64,000 bases of DNA. It comes from Nostoc sp. 'Peltigera membranacea cyanobiont' N6 (GTDB taxonomy: Bacteria > Cyanobacteriota > Cyanobacteriia > Cyanobacteriales > Nostocaceae). Both the position numbers and the translations under genes were made by a program. The notes under the pieces are model-generated. The model had not been told where the DNA came from. It ran no database searches and worked only from the letters and a program-made list of their open reading frames with translations. How positions within the stretch are numbered: position 1 is the first letter of the stretch; each line of letters starts with the position of its first letter. Location: assembly GCF_002949735.1 (NCBI RefSeq), contig NZ_CP026681.1, forward strand, positions 4,416,501 to 4,480,500, given 5' to 3'. Shown one piece after another: positions 1 to 8,507 of the stretch.

Positions 1-133
1 GTTCGTCAAGTTTACTTCCATCTATTTCCTCAATAGTTTGGCAAACATTATCGAACATATCTAGCAAAAAACTTTCAACTCTATTACTAATTGGTGGTTG
101 CTTGACTGCTGGATTTTCAAGAATTTGAACCAT
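1..133 (-). CDS. 5' end of an unknown gene, cut by the window edge
   Basis: An ATG at 133 (minus strand) opens a frame that runs off the window after 44 codons, beginning MVQILENPAVKQPPISNRVE. A GAGG sequence lies about ten bases upstream of the ATG and could be its ribosome binding site. I do not recognise the family. The visible part is mildly acidic and has no membrane segment. It is reported because the start, the binding site and the open frame agree, but 44 residues are too few to name it. Confidence 0.45.
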   Translation of the reverse strand, partial: MVQILENPAVKQPPISNRVESFLLDMFDNVCQTIEEIDGSKLDE

Positions 134-672
134 GACAACTGACCTCGTAGTGACTAAATAATTATTTGCAAAAAAAGAATTTTGGAATCTAGAAAAATTG
201 GAAGTTGCTTCTCAACCTTTCATCTTGAGGTTTCATTGACTAAGTATGTTTGCTTTGTAGCAAAAGTCTGGGAAGGAAAGAGCTAGCATTTCGCGTTAAT
301 TACTTTTGGTTTTCGCGTTACCTAAGTCCTTTCGCTTTCTATCTTTTTACTTTAGTCAGGTTTTTACTAGTGAAGATATAGAATTTTAGGAAAATTATAA
401 AGAAAATATTAAAAACGTAACTGCCTAGTTAAGAGAAGAAAAATAGGATAACTTCAATAGCTATAACCAGTCACACTTCAAATTAGTGTTTTACATTATT
501 TTGACTTAACTAAAAAATAAGTTATTTTTAGCTAATATTTAACTTAAGCATAATCAATATCTCAGTCTTTAGATAGAAGACAGACTATTATTGTAAATTA
601 TTGGTGTTTGTACTATTTTTTTAGCTTTTTCAATATTCGAGACTTCCAGAAAATAAAATATACAATTGTTTG

Positions 673-687
673 AAATGATAATCATTT
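673..687. promoter_or_regulatory. Fur-like palindrome
   Basis: A perfect 7-1-7 palindrome, AAATGATAATCATTT, matches the core of the classical Fur box. No gene starts within 400 bases of it. The minus-strand gene at the window edge begins 540 bases away, so it may be an orphan or serve an unseen promoter. A second similar palindrome lies at 1762-1778. Confidence 0.5.
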
Positions 688-693
688 TATTGA

Positions 694-964
694 AGAATTC
701 AGAATTCAGAAGTCAGAATTCAGGAGTCAGAATGAAGACGCTACGCGTAGCTTGCTTCCCCGTAGGGGACGCGGACTCCCTCTAAGCGTTCGCGGTAGCG
801 TCTCGTAGAAAAGCCATGCCGAAGGCGTTGCCTCTCGTTCGCGTTAGCGTCTCTGAAAGAGAAGAGAAGGCTTTACGCTGCGCTATCCACTATGAAGTTC
901 AAAATTCATTCTGTTAGCGGTAGCGGGGCGTTTAGCCCATTCTGGCTCCTGACTCCTGAATTCT
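694..964. repeat. Dispersed element with inverted ends, copy 1
   Basis: The left end (694-733) is built from AGAATTCAGAAGTCAGAAT-type words. The right end (939-964) reads ATTCTGGCTCCTGACTCC followed by TGAATTCT, roughly the reverse complement. The interior is a mosaic of short GC-rich cyanobacterial repeats such as CGCTACGCGTAGC and TTCGCGTTAGCGT. A second copy with the same ends lies at 3663-3913. There is no coding potential, so it is most likely a non-autonomous repeat. The rest of 134-1172 is AT-rich and holds only the Fur-like palindrome. Confidence 0.6.
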
Positions 965-1172
965 ATTTCGATAAACACTTTCTTTCCCTACTCCCCATAT
1001 TTATTGAAAGTGCAGTAGGACATAGCTTTTTTAGTTAAATGTATCCATAAAGTAAGTTTTACTGACTAACTTAACAACTGGATGCTTATCATTCCCAGTC
1101 ATAGTTTTAGCAAGATATAATACTATTTAAATCCCATCAAAAAATACTTCTATTCCAATGATTATATAAAAT

Positions 1173-1670
1173 TCAGTTTCGGGTATTTTTTTGAGTTTTA
1201 ATCTTGGTAAGCAGCTTGAGACTATACCCTAAATCATTTAACTTGACACGAATTGTTTCCGAAGTTGGTAATTCTTCATCATTGTAACCAAAATTATCAA
1301 TTAATTGATGTCTCACTTCAGCAGCAGAAAGACTTGTATACAGTCTTTGGCTTTTACAACTTGGGTCTATTTGGCTTTGTAAATCGACAATTTTTTTGAT
1401 ATCTTCTAAAAGATTTGGCAGTTTTGCTTCTGCTTTATAACGTCCTCTACTTCGGTAATTATCCACGCAAGTGATATTAGTAGTTAATTCTTTAATTCCT
1501 TTACTAATAGTTACACGATTCCATCCTAACTCTCGCTCCGCTAGAGACTGTCCCCCGTGTCCTAATGCCACAACTGTTTGTGCTATAAATTTCCGCTTTT
1601 TTGCACCTTTTAATTGCTGTGCCGTTTCCTTCAACAACTTTTTCAGCGAATCCGTTAATTGTATTGACAC
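1173..1670 (-). pseudogene. N-terminal remnant of an ISAzo13-type transposase
   Basis: A 165-codon frame matches the N-terminal part of ISAzo13-family transposases as I know them. It contains the phrase RLYTSLSAAEVRHQL, then ELPTSETIRVKLNDLGYSLK, which in full-length members precede the DDE catalytic domain. Full proteins are about 400 residues or more; here the frame ends right after the helix-turn-helix region, so no catalytic residues remain. No terminal repeats could be found. It is a dead fragment and says only that an ISAzo13-type element once inserted here. Confidence 0.7.
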
Positions 1671-1761
1671 CTCTATCTACCCAAAAATCCAATCATCATT
1701 AAATTTACTACAAAAAGGGGAGGGAGAGGCTAAGAACGGCAATCTCCCCTGCCCTTATATT

Positions 1762-1778
1762 ATAATGATTATCATTAT
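1762..1778. promoter_or_regulatory. Fur-like box upstream of the RHH-diiron operon
   Basis: ATAATGAT-T-ATCATTAT is a perfect 8-1-8 palindrome and close to the Fur consensus. It lies 165 bases upstream of the ORF at 1943, in the only intergenic space before that three-gene operon. It overlaps a TATAAT-like word at 1761-1766 that could be a -10 element, which would fit repression under iron-replete conditions. Regulation is inference; the palindrome itself is seen. Confidence 0.6.
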
Positions 1779-1942
1779 TGATTTTGTATATTTTATTTTC
1801 TGGAATTTTCTTAAAATGCGTGCAGTGTTGTCACTACTAAATAACTTTTTTCTTAACTTCACTAGTCTTTACTGGTGAAAATTTTTAGAAAACTTACCCT
1901 AGATCACAAAGGACTTTTGAACTTTCGTTTTTTTTAACCTGG

Positions 1943-2290
1943 ATGTATAAGGAGGAGCAAGAGTCATATACGGTGATTAAAGGTAGTATGCCGAAAGCGC
2001 TTAAGTTTCGGTTTAAAGCGCTCTGTGCACAATATGGATTAAAGATGAGTGAAGTCTTGGAAGTATTAATCAGCGAATGGGTAAAGGCTGATGGGCCAAC
2101 TTCTTCTTTCATGACTAACACCTTAGATGAAGACCGAGACGATATCACGCATATCAAGGCATACATTCCCTCCTCCCTGAAGATACAATTTAAAGTTCTT
2201 TGTGCCCAAAGAGAGGTTATGCAACGCTTTATCCTCCACAACCTTATTCGTGAATGGGTAGAAACAACCCAGGAAAGAAACTTGCCATGA
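1943..2290 (+). CDS. Small protein with two tandem ribbon-helix-helix-like repeats
   Basis: The 115-residue protein is an internal duplication. Residues about 13-50 (IKGSMPKALKFRFKALCAQ...EVLISEWVK) and about 73-110 (IKAYIPSSLKIQFKVLCAQ...NLIREWVE) align along their length. Each has the form of a short strand followed by two helices, as in CopG/Arc ribbon-helix-helix DNA-binding proteins, which normally work as dimers. A single chain carrying two units could bind as a pseudo-dimer. It is the first gene of an operon: its stop overlaps the next start by ATGA. The role as local regulator is inferred; a partition or antitoxin origin is an alternative. Confidence 0.65.
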   Translation: MYKEEQESYTVIKGSMPKALKFRFKALCAQYGLKMSEVLEVLISEWVKADGPTSSFMTNTLDEDRDDITHIKAYIPSSLKIQFKVLCAQREVMQRFILHNLIREWVETTQERNLP

Positions 2291-3120
2291 ATCTATTATT
2301 CCGTTCAACTAACATCGACAAACCTAACAAAAGTAACCAATTAAGTCTAAAGAGTAGTAATCCCTTTATCCAACTGATATTTAACAGGGACACTATATCT
2401 GAGACTCGCAAGCTTCTAGATAGAGCTATAGTATCTGCTGCCAAAGATACATTACCCAACTGCAAGCCACCGGTCTTAACTCCCTCCCATTGGATCTGGC
2501 AACTTGCCGCTTCCTACCATTTAACTCACCATACTGCGCTATTAATGGAAGAAGCAGCTGGGCGCTTTGCTGGATTGGGACGCTGGAGTTTGGCACAGTG
2601 GGCAGCACAGAAAGCTCGTGAAGAACAAGGTCACGATCGCCTCGCTTTGCTTGATATTCAGTCGATGGGATATGAGGCGGAAGCTGTAGTCAAAGCACTC
2701 CTCCCTCCGACTGCTATGGCTTTGCTGAGTTACTTCACTCAGAGCGTACAAGCAGCAGATCCAATTGGTTGCGTTGGGTATTGCTATACAATGGAACGTC
2801 TAGCAATGAATATCAAAGCAGAGCATATCCAACAGGTGGAAGCGATACTACCACCTAATACCTATGCTACTCGCTGCCTGCGAATGCACAGTTGTTTAGG
2901 TAGTGACGTAAAGCACGTGGATGAGACAGTTAAAATAGTGGCAGCACTAACTTCAGAGGAGCGCACTAACATAACTGTCGCCTGCTATGAAACTGCACTG
3001 TTGTACTTCGGCTCGCTTAAGGAGAAGTATATATCAGAAGTGGAATTACAGCAGGTATTGAATCAGTTGAGGTTAGATCCTTGTAATCAGAATAATTCTA
3101 TTCCTCAATACATTTGCTAG
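2287..3120 (+). CDS. Haem-oxygenase-like diiron protein (putative oxidase/oxygenase)
   Basis: The start at 2287 is chosen because its ATG overlaps the stop of the upstream gene (ATGA), giving 277 residues. The all-helical protein carries the ligand pattern of haem-oxygenase-like diiron oxidases: Glu88/Glu89 in the first helix, E112-E113-x-x-H116-D117 in the next, Glu170, and H201-x5-D207-x2-H210. Such proteins bind two irons and perform O2-dependent oxidations, for example of fatty acids, amino-acid side chains or small natural products. The substrate here is unknown. A Fur-like box precedes the operon. TenA- or PqqC-like folds are related alternatives, but those lack this full set of carboxylates and histidines. 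Confidence 0.65.
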   Translation: MNLLFRSTNIDKPNKSNQLSLKSSNPFIQLIFNRDTISETRKLLDRAIVSAAKDTLPNCKPPVLTPSHWIWQLAASYHLTHHTALLMEEAAGRFAGLGRWSLAQWAAQKAREEQGHDRLALLDIQSMGYEAEAVVKALLPPTAMALLSYFTQSVQAADPIGCVGYCYTMERLAMNIKAEHIQQVEAILPPNTYATRCLRMHSCLGSDVKHVDETVKIVAALTSEERTNITVACYETALLYFGSLKEKYISEVELQQVLNQLRLDPCNQNNSIPQYIC

Positions 3121-3138
3121 TGCAGAGAGCGCTGAACA

Positions 3139-3507
3139 ATGATTAATTTGTTGGCGTTGCAGAGAAAGCGGAATGATTTAGCAAATTGTAAAATTTCTCC
3201 GTCTGCTTCCCCTGTACAAGAACTGCCTAAGAACAGCTTGCTACAATTCATCCACTTGTTGTGGAACGCCAATTTGTTTAACCAATTCTTAATCACATAC
3301 TTGAAACAACCTGAGGAAAATACAATGAACGTCGCAATCACAAGCATTGGACAGCAACTTTTCAGTTGGAAATCTTTTAAATACTTCTTTAAGCAGAACT
3401 TCGAGACTTGGTTTCAAGTTCCAAATGACGACGAAATTGAACTGGAAGACTTTTTGAAAGATCAATTCGACCAAGGAATATTTTTTAATATTCCTTCCTC
3501 TTTCTAA
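3139..3507 (+). CDS. Unknown 122-residue protein, third gene of the diiron operon
   Basis: It starts 18 bases after the diiron gene with a GAGAG motif upstream, in the same direction, so it is probably cotranscribed. An internal ATG at 3325, preceded by GAGGA, could give a shorter 60-residue product. The C-terminal half is acidic and aromatic (NFETWFQVPNDDEIELEDFL, then a tail of FFNIPSSF). I do not recognise a family. Proximity to a diiron enzyme suggests either a peptide substrate or a small partner, which is inference only. Confidence 0.5.
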   Translation: MINLLALQRKRNDLANCKISPSASPVQELPKNSLLQFIHLLWNANLFNQFLITYLKQPEENTMNVAITSIGQQLFSWKSFKYFFKQNFETWFQVPNDDEIELEDFLKDQFDQGIFFNIPSSF

Positions 3508-3533
3508 GCTCTCGTGAGAGGTTAAGATAAAGC

Positions 3534-3558
3534 GTATTTTGTCAATCAGTCAAAATAC
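3534..3558 (+). terminator. Weak terminator-like hairpin after the diiron operon
   Basis: GTATTTTG (3534-3541) pairs with CAAAATAC (3551-3558). It follows a second short palindrome, CTCTCGTGAGAG, directly after the stop codon. There is no long T tract, so termination is only suggested. Confidence 0.3.
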
Positions 3559-3662
3559 TCTCTATTCCTCAGTAGAGCGAAAATAGCGATCGCTTGGGCG
3601 CGGGCACTCCGCGCCATCACTCAATTATTAAAGCAAATAATAAGTATCTAGGCATAATTGAA

Positions 3663-3913
3663 GAAGAATTCAGAAGTCAGAATGGGCTAAACGCCCCGCT
3701 ATCGCTAACAGGAGTCAGAATAAATCAGTCGGGGATTCAGACCCGCGACTGATTGAAACCACCAAATCTACGATTTGGTGGGGGTCTTAAACCCGGTTAT
3801 TCAGACGCTCGAGTACTCGCTAACGCTACGCTATCCGCTTTTTCGTTCAGAATTCAATTCTGTTAGCGGATAGCTAAGGTTTAGCCCATTCTGGCTCCTG
3901 ACTCCTGAATTCT
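3663..3913. repeat. Dispersed element with inverted ends, copy 2
   Basis: The left end, AGAATTCAGAAGTCAGAAT (3663-3681), and the right end (3888-3913, ending TCCTGAATTCT) match copy 1 at 694-964, while the interior differs. Just beyond, 3935-3993 contains another short palindromic block beginning GTAGTAAGGACTTTAG and ending CGCTCACTAC. Similar words recur near 42400 and 42550. The remainder of 3508-4058 is non-coding. Confidence 0.55.
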
Positions 3914-4058
3914 GTTTGATAAATTTATTGTTTGTAGTAAGGACTTTAGTCCTGATAATCCTTGCTCTGAGCGATAAATCGCTCACTACAAAAGACATCT
4001 CCAAAATAGTATCATTCTGTGATAAAAGAACATTAAAGAGTGGTTTTGGCACAGGAGC

Positions 4059-4982
4059 ATGAGCAATATACTGAATTACATTGAAGAGAATCCTAAACAA
4101 ACACAAAGGTTAATAGGACTGGAATATGAACAGTTACAACAATTAATCCTAAATGCGGAACGTTTATATCATGAAAAACAAGCTTCACTAGAATCTAAGA
4201 AAGTTAGAATTATTGCTGGTGGAGGAGGTCGCAAACCAAAATTACCTATTCCCGAACAAATCATTTTAACTTTGGTGTATCTCCGGCATCTAACAACCTT
4301 CCAACTCCTAGGTATTCAGTTTGAAGTAAGCGAGTCTACCGCCAATGATACATTTAACTATTGGTTGCCTAACTTGCGAGAATTACTGCCATCCAGTTTG
4401 CTTGAACAAATTAAAAAAAACGCTTCTGACTATGAAGTAGTAAAAGAAATACTCACAGAATATGAATTAATAGTAGATAGCTATGAACAAGTCAGAGAAA
4501 GACCTGGAGACAATAATGAGCAAAAGAAATATTTTTCAGGCAAGAAGAGTAATCATACATTTAAAACTCAAATGATTATTTTACCTGATGCTAGCGATAT
4601 CGTTGATGTTGTGGCAGGTGAACCTGGGCCAAAAAGCGATATAACAGTGTTTAGAGAATATCGGTCAGAGTTTGATGCCAAACAAAGATTTAAAGGAGAT
4701 AAGGCATATATTGGAGAAGATTTAATTACAACTCCAATTAAGAAACCAAGAAATCGAGAACTAACAACTGAACAGAAAGAACAAAATAAAATATTTTCAT
4801 CTAAACGGATCTTTGTTGAACATCGAATTCGAACAGTCAAAATATTTCGAGTTGTTCAAGAAAGATTTAGGTTAAATCCCCACAAATATGAGCAAGTAAT
4901 TTTGACGATTTGTGGACTAGTAAGGTTACGAATTCGAGCGCTAATATTACCATTAGAAATATCGTCTATATCATCAGGTTGA
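4059..4982 (+). CDS. IS5-type (DDE_Tnp_4) transposase, apparently intact
   Basis: The 307-residue protein has an N-terminal helix-turn-helix region (about 70-115, TLVYLRHLTTFQLLGIQF) and a complete DDE core. The first Asp is in ELIVDSYEQ (about 151), the second in FKGDKAYIGED (about 223) and the Glu in FVEHRIRTVK (about 258). Length and motif order fit the HARBI1-like branch of IS5 family transposases common in Nostocales. GGAG lies just upstream of the ATG. I could not identify terminal inverted repeats or a target duplication by eye, so the element limits are not given. It is probably functional as a protein. Confidence 0.8.
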   Translation: MSNILNYIEENPKQTQRLIGLEYEQLQQLILNAERLYHEKQASLESKKVRIIAGGGGRKPKLPIPEQIILTLVYLRHLTTFQLLGIQFEVSESTANDTFNYWLPNLRELLPSSLLEQIKKNASDYEVVKEILTEYELIVDSYEQVRERPGDNNEQKKYFSGKKSNHTFKTQMIILPDASDIVDVVAGEPGPKSDITVFREYRSEFDAKQRFKGDKAYIGEDLITTPIKKPRNRELTTEQKEQNKIFSSKRIFVEHRIRTVKIFRVVQERFRLNPHKYEQVILTICGLVRLRIRALILPLEISSISSG

Positions 4983-5096
4983 AATTACCGCATATAACTA
5001 AATATTTTTCCCTAATTATCAACAGTAAATATCTCAAAGTCTTATTTTATCGTACAGAGTAACTAATTTAAGATGATTGCATTTACGGGCTACAGC

Positions 5097-5666
5097 CTAG
5101 CCACACAAAGGCTTTAACTGTTTTCGGAGATGTCTACTGTAACTATTCATCGTCAGTGTGCCATCAATACTTTCTGCACCATTGCGTAAAGGACTACCAG
5201 TTGGAGTGTAAGAGTAGAAATCGTTATGGAATACAGTGACAACGCCTTCTAATTTACCAAAAGCTGAACCGTCCTTACGGACAATTGTAAGTAAACCCTC
5301 TAAATCATTTTCGTGTTCTTGATCAAAAGGAATATCAGTCCAGTCTTGAGGATGGTAAAAGGAATATGTAATGAACCAATGAGTACAAGTTTCAGCTACA
5401 GAATAGTAACCATGAGAGGAGAGAGGGAATTGAAAAAGGTTATCCCAGTTATTTGTTCCTCGCCAATCGCTATCATAGTCAAATCGCGTGATGTAGTCTG
5501 CACTATACTTTGTGCTGTCTGTGTCTTGATAGTGAATAGGCGCATGATATAAGGCTAAAGCCAAATCAGTGGCAGATTGAGCAATTACTTTATTGTCTGT
5601 AAAAATACCAACTACTATTGCTATAAGCAGTCCCAGAGCCACAAGAAAAAGTTTTTTTAAACTCAT
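5097..5666 (-). CDS. Secreted protein of unknown function
   Basis: The 189-residue protein begins with a clear signal peptide: a Lys pair, a hydrophobic stretch (LFLVALGLLIAIVVGIF) and a likely cleavage after NKVIAQS near residue 31. The mature part is rich in Tyr, Asp and Trp, with HWFITYSFYHPQDW and the phrase EHENDLEG. These resemble the start of the Vps62-like secreted domain seen in some bacterial proteins, but I am not certain. It ends with LKPLCG, which may be a natural or shortened end. It stands alone, with no operon partner. Confidence 0.6.
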   Translation of the reverse strand: MSLKKLFLVALGLLIAIVVGIFTDNKVIAQSATDLALALYHAPIHYQDTDSTKYSADYITRFDYDSDWRGTNNWDNLFQFPLSSHGYYSVAETCTHWFITYSFYHPQDWTDIPFDQEHENDLEGLLTIVRKDGSAFGKLEGVVTVFHNDFYSYTPTGSPLRNGAESIDGTLTMNSYSRHLRKQLKPLCG

Positions 5667-5937
5667 TTAGTCTCACTTTTGCTCATAAACAAGATTCACC
5701 ATAAAAGCCAATATTTAAGAATTGGTAATACTTAGATTATTGGGTAGGATTACAAAGTTAAGATTTGTGTTGATGCTCAAATTTACAAAATTATAAGTGA
5801 TGTCTACGACGGACTACGCCAACGCTCCTCCCCTGAAGCTCAAGTTTCCTCTTTGAAGATGCTTTTGAGCGATGCTAACAGCGGCAAGGAACGCTTTGGC
5901 TCTAAAATCAGTTTATTGCTATCAAAACTGATATCAA

Positions 5938-6453
5938 ATGGCTGACGACAAGACCCCACCAAGCGAAATGATTCGCGTCCCTACTGCCTTAATTGCAGCA
6001 GTACGCCAACTATCCAAACTGCACAGAGAGGGGCATACAATTGCCTTGCAGCAAGCCTTAGAGGAATTGCTCTCTAGGTTTGATAGCAATATTGATATCG
6101 ATGTTACGCCTAGCAGTAAATCGGTTTTGCAATTGGAGAAGAAGCTGGAAAGCAAGCTCGACGCAATGACCAAAAAACTAGAACTCATCGAACGGGCTAT
6201 TTCATCAACTCGATACAACAGTCAACCCAAACAAAGAAGACAAGCTAACCCATACCAACAAACCCAAGTTGAACTGCTTGCATTGCCCCCTGAAAATCTA
6301 GCACCGCGACTAGGTTTAAGTCCGTCGAGCCTCGCACCGGAACGAGAAAAACTCACTACCAAAGAATTTATCAGTTGGACTCGCAACCGCGACCCCAGGG
6401 GCATCGGTTGGGAATGGAATGCAAAAGATGAGCTGTACCATCCAGTGAAATAA
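5938..6453 (+). CDS. Putative DNA-binding accessory protein next to a recombinase
   Basis: The 171-residue protein has an N-terminal segment (residues 11-50, MIRVPTALIAAVRQLSKLH...ALEELLSRF) with the strand-helix-helix look of ribbon-helix-helix proteins. A coiled coil follows (about 62-95, LQLEKKLESKLDAMTKKLEL), then a Pro/Gln-rich linker and a C-terminal FISWTRNRDPRG motif. It lies 57 bases upstream of a tyrosine recombinase gene in the same direction, so it may be the excision or target-binding partner. No ribosome binding site is obvious. The family is not recognised; the assignment is from sequence features and context. Confidence 0.55.
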   Translation: MADDKTPPSEMIRVPTALIAAVRQLSKLHREGHTIALQQALEELLSRFDSNIDIDVTPSSKSVLQLEKKLESKLDAMTKKLELIERAISSTRYNSQPKQRRQANPYQQTQVELLALPPENLAPRLGLSPSSLAPEREKLTTKEFISWTRNRDPRGIGWEWNAKDELYHPVK

Positions 6454-6510
6454 CTGCCACTGTCCCCGCAATAGGGTTTAATGAAGGAGCATTCAACATA
6501 AGAATGAGCA

Positions 6511-7353
6511 ATGTTGAATACTCCCACGCTCACTAATACCGAACTTATCGACCTCTGGCTGCATGGTAAAAGCAAGAACACCGTTGACGGCTACCGTCGC
6601 TATGCCGAGCGGTTTTTTTCTCATGTCAACAAGCCCGCTTCTGATTGCACCCTCATGGATTTTCAATTGTGGGTGATGACACTCGGTAGTTCTGATAACT
6701 CAAAGCGGGTGGCAGTGGGTGCAATTAAAAGCCTGTTCTCATTTGCTAAACAGTTGGGGGTGATATCGGCGAACTTGGGTGTGTTAGTTAAGTCACCCAA
6801 GGCAAAGAACCGATTGGCAGAGCGAATTCTCACTCAAGAGGAAGTACAATTACTGATAAATTCCACAACAAATGGACGCGATCGCACTCTGGTTCGTTTA
6901 CTTTATTTTGCTGGTTTACGGGTATCAGAACTGTGTGGTTTAAAGTGGCGTGACCTCAAGGCGCGGGGTGATGGGGGGCAGATAACAGTATTTGGTAAAG
7001 GTGAGAAAACCAGAACTGTGCTTGTTGGTGCTGGTATTTGGCGGGAGATTAATTCTTTAAAAGGTGACGCTAAACATGATGACCCAGTGTTTGTTTCAGC
7101 TAAGGGTGGTCATTTGTGTCGCAGTATGGTGTTTCATATAGTAAAAAATGCTGCTACTTGTGCAGAAATTGAGGGCAATGTATCACCCCATTGGCTCAGG
7201 CATAGCCACGCTAGTCATAGTTTAGATAGGGGTGCGCCTATACATCTGCTACAAAAAACGCTGGGGCATAGTTCGGTGGCGATTACTGAAATGTATCTCC
7301 ATGCCAGACCGACTGATAGCAGCGCTTTGTATTTGCCAGATGATGATGAGTGA
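6511..7353 (+). CDS. Tyrosine recombinase (XerC/XerD-like integrase)
   Basis: The 280-residue protein has an N-terminal SAM-like core-binding domain (about 8-90, KSKNTVDGYRRYAERFF) and a catalytic domain with the expected residues. Arg is in YFAGLRVSELCGL, Lys in VFGKGEKTRTV, HxxR in HWLRHSHASH, His in TLGHSSVAITE and the nucleophile Tyr in MYLHARP. It cuts and rejoins DNA through a 3'-phosphotyrosine. Length and motifs are complete, so it is probably active. It follows the putative DNA-binding gene at 5938, and HIP1 sites lie right after its stop. Confidence 0.85.
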   Translation: MLNTPTLTNTELIDLWLHGKSKNTVDGYRRYAERFFSHVNKPASDCTLMDFQLWVMTLGSSDNSKRVAVGAIKSLFSFAKQLGVISANLGVLVKSPKAKNRLAERILTQEEVQLLINSTTNGRDRTLVRLLYFAGLRVSELCGLKWRDLKARGDGGQITVFGKGEKTRTVLVGAGIWREINSLKGDAKHDDPVFVSAKGGHLCRSMVFHIVKNAATCAEIEGNVSPHWLRHSHASHSLDRGAPIHLLQKTLGHSSVAITEMYLHARPTDSSALYLPDDDE

Positions 7354-7671
7354 TAGGAGGGCGATCGCACTCCCGGCAATTTAGTGATGGAATTAGATGC
7401 GATGACACGGAGTGCCAACCGGAGGCGATCGCTATACTAGAAAATTCCCATTACCCAAAATGAAATTTTCACCAAGAGTAGGCGATAGGGTCAATTTAAA
7501 ATCCAAAATTGATTAACTTAACGAACGAATTTTCCGTCTTAGATTGCAAAATCTATGCCAAATCATTGGGGTTTTATAATTCAGCTTTGTTTCATGTACT
7601 TCTTTAAGTGGTATATACAATTCCTCATCCATTTCAATATTTTTAATGAATTTATAGTCATGACTATTATT
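7354..7671. other. Non-coding stretch, HIP1-rich
   Basis: This 318-base gap holds two GCGATCGC octamers (near 7363 and 7426) and otherwise AT-rich sequence. I see no gene, hairpin terminator or RNA here. Confidence 0.5.
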
Positions 7672-7959
7672 TTAAAGCAAGCCCATTTCGCTAGCAATTT
7701 GCTCATCAACTTGATTAATTAAATTATCAAGTTCTGTGTCATATACTGCTAGCTCTAAAATTTGTTCGATGCGGGTGAGTTCATCATTAGATGGAGATGA
7801 CAGCATTACTAATCTTTCATACTCTTGCAATAGCTTTTTAACTAAATGCTGTGAAGTTACGAAAGCATTTACTCCTTTGTTTGGTTTTTGTGTGGCATTA
7901 ACTTTCATTGCTTTAAATAAGAAACTATTAGAATGTTGATATCTGTGTCGTTTATTCAT
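7672..7959 (-). CDS. Small conserved protein, paralogue of the gene at 9938
   Basis: The 95-residue protein shares a roughly 45-residue helical core with the larger protein at 9938-10642. Both contain the string LSSPSNxELxRIE followed by ILELAxYDxELxxL and VDEQ. It is divergent from a sigma-70-like gene at 8508, exactly as its paralogue is divergent from a second sigma-like gene. This repeated arrangement suggests a regulator-sigma relationship, possibly anti-sigma, but the fold is unknown. It has no membrane segment or signal peptide. Confidence 0.6.
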   Translation of the reverse strand: MNKRHRYQHSNSFLFKAMKVNATQKPNKGVNAFVTSQHLVKKLLQEYERLVMLSSPSNDELTRIEQILELAVYDTELDNLINQVDEQIASEMGLL

Positions 7960-8061
7960 TTATTAGTCTCATTCCATGTTAAATACATAACTATTTCTGG
8001 AATCTGAACGTATGGAGTACGACTATTTTGTTGCCGCTTATGATAGTGGCGACTAAACTCC

Positions 8062-8403
8062 AAAATGTGACAGTGCTTTTTAAAATAAATACAAAAAATT
8101 CCTGAAAATACATTTCAAAGTCAATAACAAGCATGAATTATTGAAATGAGACACTTGTAACATTTCCTAAGCAACTGGCTTTCAGTTAGAGATCATAAGT
8201 CACATTAAGTCAATCAAATACACTAATAGTTATCACGCTGAGAATAAGTAGGATAAGTAGGAATAAGTCACATCTGAGACGAAGGAGATACTAAGACTTG
8301 GTAATTTTGTTATTTCAAGTCTCAATCATAACTAAGTATAGATTTAAAACTCCCTTAATTTCAAGTTTTCGCTCTACTGATTTTGTATACTGATGTCACA
8401 TTT
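8062..8403. promoter_or_regulatory. Divergent promoter region with inverted GTCACATTT boxes, copy 1
   Basis: AAATGTGACA at 8063-8072 and its exact reverse complement TGTCACATTT at 8394-8403 flank this divergent intergenic region. Degenerate GTCACAT words also occur near 8202 and 8266. The words around the right box (TACTAACTAATTG about 20 bases on) are conserved in the second copy at 10766-10980. The spacing and duplication suggest a binding site for a shared regulator. Confidence 0.55.
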
Positions 8404-8507
8404 CTTGATAGGTCTAATACTAACTAATTGACTATCTTCTCAACAGCAACCAGGCGATGAAGATTGATACATATTTTTACCTTCCAAATAATCAACAGCC
8501 GAGGAAA

